Below, one piece after another: positions 46,770 to 58,000 of a stretch of DNA of 64,000 bases; the first letter of the stretch is position 1; each line of letters begins with the position of its first letter. A model generated the notes under the pieces. That model worked only from the letters and a program-made list of their open reading frames with translations. It was not told the DNA's origin and did no database searches. Made by a program: the position numbers and the translations under genes. The stretch is from Lunularia cruciata (Eukaryota > Streptophyta > Marchantiopsida > Lunulariales > Lunulariaceae): the NCBI GenBank assembly GCA_948567375.1, contig OX419757.1:25792001-25856000 (forward strand). Reading direction: 5' to 3'.

Positions 46770-47278
46770 TGTATGATGTTGACAACAATATATGTTATGT
46801 AACAAGGTACAAATACACAACAATTGTCATAACATTTGTAGTGCATAAGCTAGTTTGCTTAGATATTGGAGTGGTAGTGTTGATAGTCATAGGTATTTTG
46901 GTAGTAACTCAAATTTTGGACTACTTGTTGGTGGTCCAATTTCATATTAGGGCTATTGATCACATGGTAAGAACCACCATCACTTGCACCATTTGCACCA
47001 TCAGATGTGCTATCAGTAATGCCATTAAGGCTAGAGACCTAGGTTGAGCAGAGGGGTATACCTTTGAAGTTTATCTCCAAAGAGCTCACTTCTTTGATGT
47101 TGAGCCTTCAAGTTCCTAGCAATGTTGGACAAAGGTCGGTGAGCATCACATGGAGTCTCTTAGCTAGATTGTGCATGGCTTGACTATATCAATGCCTAAT
47201 TGTTGGTTGATTATTGGGTGAAAGATCAAGTACAACTCTTATTTGAGTGTGATTTGAGTGGAAGAATGAACTTATTAT
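46770..47278 (+). repeat. E1 3' LTR, right part
   Basis: It continues the E1 LTR from 26989. 46965-47276 aligns with the 5' LTR remnant at 19040-19372. The right edge is placed where that alignment stops. Confidence 0.6.
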
Positions 47279-47395
47279 TATGGCACTTTAGAGTTCATGT
47301 ATGACTTATGTGTGAGTTGTGCTTCTATAGTGTATGATGTTGATAGTGATGTTTGTTGTGTGGCAATGTATATATGCATGCCATCCTACATAACA
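47279..47395 (+). repeat. Additional E1 LTR fragment abutting the 3' LTR
   Basis: GGCACTTTAGAGTTCATG through CTTCTATAGTGTATGATGTTGA repeats sequence found at 26943-26989 plus 46765-46785. It preserves the E2 target site uninterrupted and lies directly after the apparent end of the E1 3' LTR. Confidence 0.65.
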
Positions 47396-47439
47396 CTCTA
47401 CTTTTGTGTAAATTTAAGCTCTCTACCAAGGTGATCTAA

Positions 47440-48010
47440 CATGGTAGCAATGTGGGATTAATCTTTCCCACAAATCAGTCTATCATCAACAAAGATAATA
47501 AGGATTACACCAGATCCACAATATAAATAAGGATCAAAAATTCATGCTTGCAACCCATACCTCACTATGAAGTCATCCAACTTCTAATGCCAATTCCTTC
47601 AGGCTTGTTCTAAGCCATAAAGACTCTTCAACAATCTGCAAACTCTCTTTTCCTTTCTAGCTTTTATGTATCCTTGTGGCTTTTCCATGTAAATTTTCTC
47701 ATGCAAATCTCCATTAAGAAAATTTGTCTTGATGTCAAATTGTGCTATCTCCATATCTTCCACTATAGCTAGTGAAAGAACATATATGATGGAATCAAAC
47801 TTAACTATTGGAGCAAATGTCTCCTCATAGTTATTCCTACAAGTTGTGAATATCCCTTTGCTACAAGTCTAGCCTTGACCCTTAAGATATTGCCCTTAGC
47901 AGCTAGCTTGGTTCTATAAACCCACTTACATTTGACTATTTTTCTCCCTTCAAGCAATGCTATTGGCTTCCAAGTCTTGATCTGCTTCAATGATTTGAAT
48001 TCTCATCCAT
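47440..48010 (-). pseudogene. Ty1/copia reverse transcriptase fragment
   Basis: The frame 47805-47990 reads KPIALLEGRKIVKCKWVYRT and KARLVAKGYSQ, the conserved start of copia RT. Near 47,480-47,530 the minus strand encodes IIFVDDRLICGKD, the catalytic YVDD box as FVDD. A frame change lies between, and most of the RT palm and all RNase H seem lost or unreadable. The element runs on the minus strand and ends near 47,400. Confidence 0.8.
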
Positions 48011-49420
48011 GGCCTTCATCCACTCAGATGATTGCACTATATCTTGGAAATTAATAGGATTTGAATCTACATCTTCTCCTTCAATATTAGCTACAAAAAT
48101 GCAATTATAAGATGTCTTCTTATAGTCCCAACTTACCAAGTCTTTGTGGTAGTCTTCTCATTCTCCACTTTTATGCTTTTCACCATCTTGAGTGGTTGAA
48201 GTTGAACTTATTTGCAAATCAACTTCCTAATTGCACTCACTTTCTTCTTGAAGTAGATAAATGCTAGTCTCACATGCTTATTCTTTGTTAGCTTGCTTTG
48301 TAGACTCCTTAGAAGCTTGTGGAGACTCTCCACCAACTTCTATCGCATCAATGCTCATTCTAGCATTGGCTTGCTCTTCATCTCTCTCTTGAAAACAATT
48401 TGTATCTAAGTTAAGCATCTATAACCATAAATGATATGGTCCTTCCTTTTGAACATGAGATTCCTACTTTCACATCTCTTTTTCTTCTTTGATCCCACAA
48501 TTTGAAGGCTATGGATTTAGAACTATATGCAATAAAAGACATCTTTTGTCCCTTTGGATCAAACTTTTTTCTTTGATCCTTTGGTGTGTGCACAAAGACA
48601 AAGAAACCAAAAGTTCTCAAATGTGCAACTATTGCTTTGTTCCATGCTAGAGCTCATAAGGGATTTTCTATAAAGCTCTATTGAAGAATCTATTCAGAAC
48701 ATGTGTAGCAACTCCCACTTCTTTTGCCCCACAATTCTCTAGGTAGATTGCTAAAAATAAACATGCTTCTTGCTACTTCAAACACTATTTTATGATCCCT
48801 CTTTCAGATAGCATTTTTCTCAAGAGTGTAAGGTGTTGTAAGTTCATGAACTAATCAAACACCTTGTACAAGAACAAAAAATTTCTTTCCAGTGTATTCA
48901 CCTTCTCTATCAGATTGTAGTTTTTTGATTGTCATTCTACACCAAGTTTCTACATATGTGTGGAGTTATTTGAAGCAAGAGAGAGTTTTTGACTTCTCTT
49001 TCAAGAAAATTACAAATCTAAAACCACTAGTATCATCCTTAAAAAGGGATACTGTCTTGATCCTCCTATTAAGCTCACATTCATAGGACCAAAAATATCA
49101 TTGTGAAGAAATTTCCAACCTTGTACTTGATTCTACCATTATTGGCTTTTGCACAAAGTAATCTATGATGCTATCTTAGAGCACATCCATCACAATGGAA
49201 AGACTTTTGACTACCATGTTCTTCTAGATTCAAACAAAAAGACACTCTACTAGCACTTCTTTCTCCATCTTCTTAATGTAGATAAGATTGAAATGGCCAT
49301 GTCTTTGGTACCAAAGTGAAATATCTAACTTTGATTCTTGTCTTTCTTTTCTAGCCTCTCATTCTCTTTGTTGCTTGCAACAAGAAAGTTTGCTTGGAAA
49401 ATGTTATCTATCTTGGTAAC
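48011..49420 (-). pseudogene. Ty1/copia integrase region
   Basis: The frame 48411-48620 reads RTFGFFVFVHTPKDQRKKFD and MSFIAYSSKSIAFKLWD, the copia integrase C-terminal segment. Upstream, broken frames give SDREGEYTGKKF, TPYTLEKNAI, KIVFEVARSMFIFSNLPRELWG and, near 49,170, FVQKPIMVESS, following the usual order of the integrase core. Many stops. Integrase in copia precedes RT, as here. Confidence 0.8.
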
Positions 49421-50960
49421 TTTTATCTTAAGTCTAAAGGAGCTTTGAGTTTAGGACAACTTTCATTACCTTTGCTCCATCTTTCTTCATGTACCAACCC
49501 TCTTAGATGTAGGTGGTTTGTGTATTGCTTGATCAAGATTGAACTGGTTGCACTTTAACTCTAGAACATAAAGAACTCCTTTGATGACTAATCTTTATCT
49601 TATTAAACCAAGCTCACAAGAAACTAGGATGTCTCCCACTCCAAAAACCCAAAAATTTTGATTGTCAACAAAATACATAGGCCAAGTTCCTTTCTTCAAT
49701 CTTCTTGAAAGCTTGAACCATTCTCATCTATAAATCATGCGCTTAGAAGCTACTCCATAAAAAAACCAAAGATAATTATCTAGATGATCAATACTTGTAG
49801 TAGTGCTAGAACTAGCAATAAATAGAATACTCTATATTGTTATAGCATTGGCTTGGCTTCTAGAATTAGCTACATTGTGCAGCTTTTCTTTTGGGAGGTT
49901 CTTCTCACCTTTGCATTCTATTGCATATTGTCCTTTCTTTTTTCATTTGTTGTAGCTTGTTATCTTCTTTAATTCCCAAAGGTCTATCTATTGAGTCTTG
50001 CCATGGTTGCTAACTCTCATGCTTTTTCTACTGGCATCAAGAAAGGCTCTCTCCCCTTAACTCTATTCTTTCTCCTCTCTAAATTTGTTCAAGGTTTCTT
50101 GAACAATCTTGCATTGAGTTTCTTGATGGTTTGTTGCTTCTCATGTACATTGTCACACTCAGCTATTATATGGTAGTAAGCTTGAAGTAAAGTACAAATA
50201 ATCTTGGCAATGATTGAGGAATCATCTATTCTAACACCAAGATTACTCAATTGACTACGAAGAGTTTCTACTTAGCTAATAAAACATGTTATTCCTTCTT
50301 TTCATTTCATATGTGATTGAAAAAATCTTTGTTGGAGGAACTTGCTTGCTCTCTAAAGCACATTGCTCATGTAATGTAATTAATCTACTCCAAATCTGGT
50401 TTGTGGTTCTACAATTGATCAATCTTTGTAAAAATACTTCTTTTCTATGGCTACATACATGTACATTTATGTATCATCATTCTTGTTCTACCAATCTATC
50501 TCTTCTCCATTTGCTATGGCTTGTGTAAGGAGCATGAATCTGCAATCTAAGAAACAAGCTCAATGGTTGCATAACAAGGAGAAAAAAACATAAAGATTTT
50601 ATGTGGTAATTTGCAATTGCACTAATTTCAACATTAAGGCACTTTGTCACACAAGTTACTATGCACCACGCTCATATGCGTTCTCACCAAAAAAATATTT
50701 TATGGAGCTTTGTTCCCTTGACCACCAATTGTTGATCTTGAAGAGAGACTCCAATTAGGTGCTCTACTCCTAGATCTCTACCATTGATCACATCTGCAAA
50801 GCCTATAGGAGGGTCATGAACTAACTCCAATCAAATTCCACACTCAATAGCTTTTCTTATAGACTTTTTCTTCTTGACAATCCTTGTAATTCTCTTTCAC
50901 TTGAAGATATCATTATTTGGAATTTCCAAATCAAGAAATTCTCCTCATTGAATCAACTAA
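49421..50960 (-). pseudogene. Ty1/copia gag and protease region
   Basis: At 50,120-50,560 the minus strand encodes segments matching a copia gag (UBN2-type): QIWSRLITLHEQCALESKQV, then after frame changes LSNLGV and TIKKLNARLFKKP. At about 49,900-49,950 a decayed zinc knuckle ends KKKGQYAIECK. The protease stretch between 49,420 and 49,880 is too broken to read. The 5' LTR was not identified. Confidence 0.55.
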
Positions 50961-53900
50961 TGTATGTTAAATTTTTGACATTGCTCCTTGTTCCCATTGT
51001 ATCTCAATCTACTCTTAGATTTGAAAGATCTCTTCAAGTCTCTCAATTGCTTTGAAATTCTTCATCAAGAATAAGCTTCTATCACTCTTGATGTGCTATG
51101 GAACATGAACACATAACCTGTCATGTATACTAATGCAAATCTGCACAACATTACAACATACAAGGAATAAAAAATAGTATATAAAGCACTCTTGCCAATT
51201 TCCTCTTGTTATGAATCTAGTTGCATAATTGAAGAATGGAATACCTATAGGCTAGTATGTAGGATAAAAGCTAATAGAAAATTTGGTTTTGTTGCCTGGC
51301 CTTGCTTCTCTGGACAATTCCTCACATGTCTTGTTGCTCAAGCTTCTTTGCTATACTGCCAACATCTTGATGGATGAAAGACTTGCTCTCTCAAAGGTAA
51401 GACCTAAATACTCAAACCTTAACTAATATCACCATTGGATGTTGGTGTTATGTATAACGCCTTACACCTATAGCATAGATACATGCTATATCAATATCAA
51501 TGTCACATGTATTATCATCTAAATTGTAATTTCAACCCTTCCCACTTGTTTTTTTCTTTGAAATCTTTTCTTTTGCATGTATCTCTCTTGTTCAAGGTAT
51601 TTCAAGTTACTGAAGGTTTTTTTTGTTTCAATCTATGATATTTGTGTTCTTGGTAAACATGTTTATCCTTTCCTCTTCAAGCATAGAATGAGGAATCTAA
51701 AGTTGTCCCTTGCCCATGAATAGTTTGATCCTCTTTTTGAAGCCACATCTTATTATGGTCTATTGTCCATTGCCTTTAGCATCATGCTACTTTTGTAAGT
51801 TGTTCAAGCAGTTGGATCATTTAGTCATTCCACAATGGAAAGAAAATTGGGTGTTATTCATATATCAATTTACAAAAGGTATTCTTTGTTTCTCTCTACA
51901 ATATTTGTGTTCTTGATAGATATCTTGGCATGTCCTCCTCAAGTAGAGAATGAGGAATTTGGAAGATGTCTCAAGGAAGTGTATACCTACTTAGTTCTGG
52001 AAGTAGTACCATTTGTGTAGTCCAAACTCCCTTCATTTTCAATGAAGCAACAATGTTTTACTTATCAAGCAATAGATCTTGATCATGTAGAGCAACTTGT
52101 CTTTATTATTGAGCATTCAAATATTCCTCTATAAGAACAGAGACTAGTTACAATACAACTCAAAAATCTTCAAGCAACTACCTTGGAAATTAAAGAAGAA
52201 CCACAAAATAATCTTATAAGCTTATGCATTTGTTCCACACTCCTCTTACATAGGTAGCCAACATAAGCTCCAACCACTAAGGCTTAAGTATCATATGCAT
52301 GTTTTCTTTTCATTCTGCTACTTGAGCTGCCAATAGCAAATTATGTTTATGTTCAATCTATTTTTATGGAATCTTTATTGGTTAGTTATGTCCATACTTG
52401 GCTCACGACTTTGGGTCATAAGGAAGAACAAAGTAGCATACTGTATTTGTCTTGAGGGTTGCTAATGCATTCACTTTTCAAGTAGAAGCACATTTTGCAT
52501 CAACTTCACTTGGTACCTATCTATGTGACATTATATTACCCACAACTTGAAGACCCATTGGTGTGGTCATGGTGGCCTTATTGGTAACAAAGAGAGTGTT
52601 TAAAACAACCTTCATATACATATAGTAATGAATTGAACTCCAACACTTTATTGGTTTGATCTCCCAAGTTGAGATAGAGTAGATTGAGCTAGCTACAATT
52701 ATGTCTCAACAAGTCTCAATGAGATTGTGATATTATTTAAAGAAGATTGTGAAACAAGGGATAATATTACTATGTAACAAAATACACTCCCAATGAGAAT
52801 ATGATAATCATCACACAAAGATTGGGACACAAAAGTCGAGTTGTAGTAATTAATACACTATGTGATGAATGAAAAGTCATAGTTATTGCACCTACAATAG
52901 AGTAGTTTGGGTAGATTTAGTAAACTAGCTGGATGGACTTAATATTCCACTAAATGAAAAGTAGACTTTAAAATGAAAACTTTAGGTACAACTAAAGATT
53001 TTACTACACATGAGCTCATACATGAAGTTAATAAACCAACAAAGACTAGATAAAATTCTCCCACAAAATTTAATTGCACTTACAACAGAAATAAGTTTTG
53101 TATCCAACACTACTTAGTAGAGGATTTAGAATCAAATATATTTGTAATTATTAAGAAAATAACTTTTTAAAGAGATATATAGCACTTTTAGAAAGAAGTC
53201 TTCTTACTTAAAGATTCATATTCATAATTACCATGTTGATTGGAAATGGAAAATTTGTTAGATATTGTCTAAAAACAATTAATTATTAAATAGTTGCTTC
53301 TACCTTGAACTTATTGCTCAAGTTGAAAAATAGATCACACAACCTCAAATATTATTATGAAAAAGTAGATATGACATTATATGAGAACATATCAGTGAAT
53401 TAAGTTAGCACTTTTTGAAGAGTACACAGAAAAATCATGTTTTAGATAGTAACTAATTATATAAAATATAAAATTTTACAAATACATTGAGATAATAAGT
53501 ACGTTATAACCATATGTTACATAGTAGATAATTACACTCTTTATATAAATTAATGATCTTAATTATATATTTAGACTACAGATATTTTATAAAGACTTAC
53601 AAATTTATTTTATTATCATTTATATCTTACTTTAGAATGGTTTAGAATACTATTGGAATAATATAGAGACCTCTAACAAATATTATTTACTAATTTTGCA
53701 TGAGTGAATATCAATACATAAAGCATAAAGAATATGCCAATAAAATATAGCGAGACTCAAGAAATCAATACTTTCAAAAGTTAGACAATAAATAGGAATA
53801 ATCTCAAAATAAATTGAGATGTTTCTTATAACTTATACCTTTGTTCTCCATTCAAATTTAATAAATTGATTGATTTCTATTTTGAGGATCAAGGATGTTA

Positions 53901-54719
53901 CTTATAAGCAATGCCGGAAACAAGAAATTTATTTACATTCGTTAGATATTAGGACTCATATCCGTAAGGTGAAAAAAAAGGAAAATATGGAATTCAAATT
54001 ATAAGATATTTTGTCTTACTTTTGGTGTATTGTCAATCAAAATATATACAAATAACTGAATTTATGTATTCTAAAATATGTCAAGAAGAGAGAAAATTTA
54101 TGTAGAATTTAAATGATAAAATATTATGATTGAAATATTGATACATTGTCAAGCAATAAACTATGAGAACGAAATGATTTAATTTAATCTAAAGATAGAA
54201 TCTAAAGCGGAAAGAACAAATGTAGAATTCACGTTGTAGGATATTGTTGTCCAGATTTTAGTCTGCTAAAAAGAATTTAGAATATGAAGTTAAATTAAAC
54301 TATTTAATGTTAAGATACAACATAAAGTAATAGAGTAATAGATCCGATACGTATTTTGCGAATACAATAGTTATAGGGAAACAATAAGATATTTGTAAGA
54401 AACAATATGAGCGTGTGGATGAGGTTTTTTATTTGTGCCTTTACATATATTTTTAATTCATTTTTATTCACATACAATAATAGAAACTTAAAAAATGGAA
54501 CATCGTATGATAAATATATAAACCCAAAGAGTAAATAAAATTGGAAAACCATTCCTTTCACACTTACACTATGCTTTCAGAATCATGTCAATTAAGGTGA
54601 ATAACACTAATTATTTTATATCTAGTTCCTAGTCAAAACAAAGCCTTAATAGTGTATTTTCATAAATTCAATTCATAAATTTTCTCGGCTAAAGTTTTTC
54701 TAACAAATATTTACTGTCA
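50961..54719. other. AT-rich region without recognisable genes
   Basis: No conserved frame and no RNA gene was seen. 52,950-54,700 is very AT-rich with frequent short A/T runs. The segment ends abruptly at about 54,710, where GC and CpG rise. Confidence 0.5.
52725..52945. repeat. Dispersed repeat, inverted partner at 15966-16180
   Basis: The reverse complement shares TTTACTAAATCTACCC, TACTCTATNGTAG, ATCACATAGTG and AATATCACAATCTCA with the partner. Surrounding sequence differs. Confidence 0.5.
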
Positions 54720-55034
54720 AGGATGTAGAGTTGAACGGATATCCGATACTCCAACGGAAAGGAGGTCGACGGCGAGTCATCGCGGTATGGAGATTTGATG
54801 GACATGCACGCAAAAACTAAAATGAAGGTAGAACCGTAATCCAGGGGCAAATTGAGGAGTAGGACAGTGTGGATCTAGTGCGATTCGTTTGTGGTCGGAG
54901 ATTGCAAGAAAGATCGAGATTCGAAGTCAACGATTTCTGTGTAATCTTCTCAGGAGCGGGATGGAGAAATTGTTACCAGAAGGGTCAGGAAAATTGAACT
55001 CGGTCACCAGTTTGGACATTTGAACTCAACTTCA
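54720..55034 (+). promoter_or_regulatory. Promoter-proximal region and 5' UTR of the thioredoxin/UPF0301 gene
   Basis: Composition changes here to CpG-containing DNA (CGACGGCGAGTCATCGCGG at 54769-54787). I see no clear TATA box. TTCTCAG at 54947-54953 could be a splice acceptor for a 5' UTR intron. The upstream ORF below lies at its end. Confidence 0.45.
54961..55023 (+). CDS. Upstream ORF (20 codons) before the thioredoxin/UPF0301 gene
   Basis: An ATG in strong context (GGGATGG, G at -3 and +4) opens a 20-codon frame that stops at TGA 55021-55023, eleven bases before the main ATG at 55035. The main ATG has T at -3, a weaker context. If transcribed, the uORF should lower or condition translation of the main ORF. 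Whether it is in the mature mRNA cannot be told from sequence. Confidence 0.45.
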   Translation: MEKLLPEGSGKLNSVTSLDI

Positions 55035-58000
55035 ATGGATAAAAGTCTTTTTTGGAGGCGGATTGTATGCACCTTCTGCTTTAATTTGTGCATATTGAGC
55101 TGGCTTGCCAATGGTTATGCCGGGAAGAGCGATCCGTGGTCACCCTTTGGAGCCCTCGGGAAGCAGTGGAGGCTCCTTACCGTGGATAACTTCACCTCTG
55201 AGCTCGAAAAGCATGAATATGCTCTCGCGCTCTCCACTCTGCCGTGTACGGTTGTCCTCGAGACCTATTTTATCTCACAATTTTGCGATTTTGCACAGAT
55301 AATGCTTTGAGTATGAAGTAGAGGAGTTGGGGCTGAGGATGGGAGGGTGGGGGAGGTTGACATAAAATCATTGTCAATTCGAGACGTCATCTTCCTCCAT
55401 TTTCCTGTTTTGATTCTCCACTCTGCGGTTGTAGTGATGATGAGATGACTTCCTACTTTTATGGTTACTTTCGTCGGACTTCAGACTTTTAACAAATATT
55501 TCATTGTGTTCCTTGTGCTATCGTTCATAGAGAAAATTCGGTCTGCTTTCTGATATCTGTTGAATAAACGATAGCAGTAGCTCAAACTCTGTGACTTTAT
55601 CTGCTTGAAGTTGAAGGAGCCCAATACGTTTTGAGCTAAAAACCAAAACCATAATGTGCAGACATTTGGTAGGGTTGCTTGTGTCTTGGCGTAGGTGGAT
55701 AATCTGAGAATTACACCTGATTCATTGATCTTGATCCACATCTTGACCACTGCTCTTTTATTCGTTGGTGTCGCAGGGTGTGGGGAATCAAGAAGTTTAA
55801 TGAAACAAATCATGGCACAAGTTGGAAAGGAGCCTCAAACCTTTGTTAACCTGCAGCTATTTGTTATATATACAAACAGGGATAGATTGTTAGGACAGAG
55901 TATTTTCGGGAGTACTTCACCTAGTATTGCTTTATTTCGATACGGCTCTGGTTACAGGTATCATGGAAGGCTCCAGACTGCATCCATAATGGTGTCCATT
56001 CGACGGGGCATGTCTGTATCCCCTTCAGATCTGCCACTAAAGCGGATAACATCTGCTTCAGAGCTAGAAAGTTTTGTGGAGTCTACTGACAAAGCTATGA
56101 TTTTATTTGATTTTTGTGGCTGGGAACAAGATCTTCGGCACCAGCGTGTTGCTGTTGTGAACGATGGTAGAACTGTCGTTGATCAACGTCAGCCGAAAGG
56201 ATATGATGAATCTTGTAAAGAAGGGCAGGAACTGAAGAAAGAAACTGGAATTGCTGAGCATGTCCATGGAAATGTCGGGAGCCACATAGATACACATGTT
56301 GCCACGGAAATAATCACGTGTACGTACGACGATGGGACGGCTTTAGCCACCGAGATGTCTGAGGGAATTCCTCAACTTGAAAAACAAAAACTACAAGTAG
56401 ATGCCGAGCCAGAACTCACAACATCTGGTCCGGCTCCTTCCATGCTTTCTCAGGAGTCTGCAATGCTAGAGAAGAGTGTTGAGTGTGTTCTAGCTACATC
56501 TGCAGCGTGCACGGGACACCATATTCCGAACTCCATGGACTGCGTCTCTGGTGTATACTCGCGAGATTTCAGCGGAGGCACTAAATGTCAGTGTGGAGGG
56601 CAGGCGGGTATTAGCGACAAGGTCGAGGAATATAGTAACAGATGCTTAGATGAGGATCTTCGTCATGACCAGTCGCTGTGTACAGCCAAAGAACTTGCGC
56701 TGTTTGAAGCTGTTTATAGAAATGTGAGCAGGTTAGCAGCTGCCAGTATACTGACAGCTCAGCGATCGAGCTTCGGGGTTGTAACAAAAGAGATAGTTGC
56801 TTTACAAGCTGGGATCTGCTTCAAAGGCCGGCCATGGTTCCTTGTCTCACGAACACATGATCATGACCGTCTTCCTCAGTACTTCTATGGTGAAGGAGAC
56901 GTCGAAGAGTTTTTTCGTACTCAATCTATTCCTTTAGTAGTCGAGGTAAAGTTATTGTCTTTTTCTCTAGTCAATGTAAGCAAAACAGTGGCACATTTGG
57001 GCTTCTCTACGTTGGCTATCTGTTCGTATCATTCTAGCATAACTCTAGAACGCGTTTCAACTATGAATATCACTGGTCGAAAAGGGTTCACCGCCATGTA
57101 GTTGAAGTCACCAGCCTTTGTTCTGCATTTTGTGAGGTTATCACGTTGTTGAAGGTACTTGGGTTACAGATCAACAATCCACACTGCACTTCTTTTCTTG
57201 ATCAGGTCTTCCATTGAACTTTGAAGGTGTTTTTTAGACTTCTGTCTATGCACTCTCTTCAAATGATTCTTTTGCTCTGTAAAGATTCATTTGAGTTCAC
57301 CGGGCTGGATTCGGCATGCATGCAGACACTTCGTGTTGTTTACCTACTTTCAATTCAAGCACTTTAGTGCAGGTCAACTGACATGAGTACATATCTTCCT
57401 TTTCTAATTTCTAACACCCGTCAGTTTCTTCAGCAACTGCCAATCGTTAAGAACATGAGTTTGTGTTTTATTCTGCTCATTGAGCATCTATTTATGTCGG
57501 TACGAACATACCATAATCGTGTGCACTGCTACTCCTCTGAACTTTTCCTGTTGATGATTGATGATACTCCATTTGATGCAGTTGGAAGAGGAGAGTAACA
57601 AGGCTGCTTCTACTAGTTTTGGAAATGACACTCCTTCTGTCATTCTTTTCATAAATAGAGTGTCTAGCTCACCGGGTGCTCAAGAGGCCAGTAAGGCTGC
57701 ATTACACGCTGTTCGAGCTGTGGCACAACACTATTCTTCTCTAGTTGCTGGTCGAGAAAGTGGAAGCAGACGGAGAAAGTTCAAAGGGAAGGAAGGGAGG
57801 GACACCAGGTTGAAGGATGCAGAAGCTTCAGCAGGTCACTTGCAAGAAATGAGATCCAGAGATCCACGTCACTCCAGTGGTCTCAATAAGTTGCTGGACG
57901 ACTCGTTTGATTCCGGGGTTTTCAAACGAACTTTGGGACTTGGGATGCAAGAAAAAGATGGAGAGCATGTGGGGATGGACCTAACTTGGGGACAATTAGC

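Noticed and set aside
56946-57581. Extra coding exon inside intron 2, for example the open stretch at 57383-57598
   Set aside because: The flanking exons join in phase 0 and continue the family alignment without it; the stretch has no matching domain.
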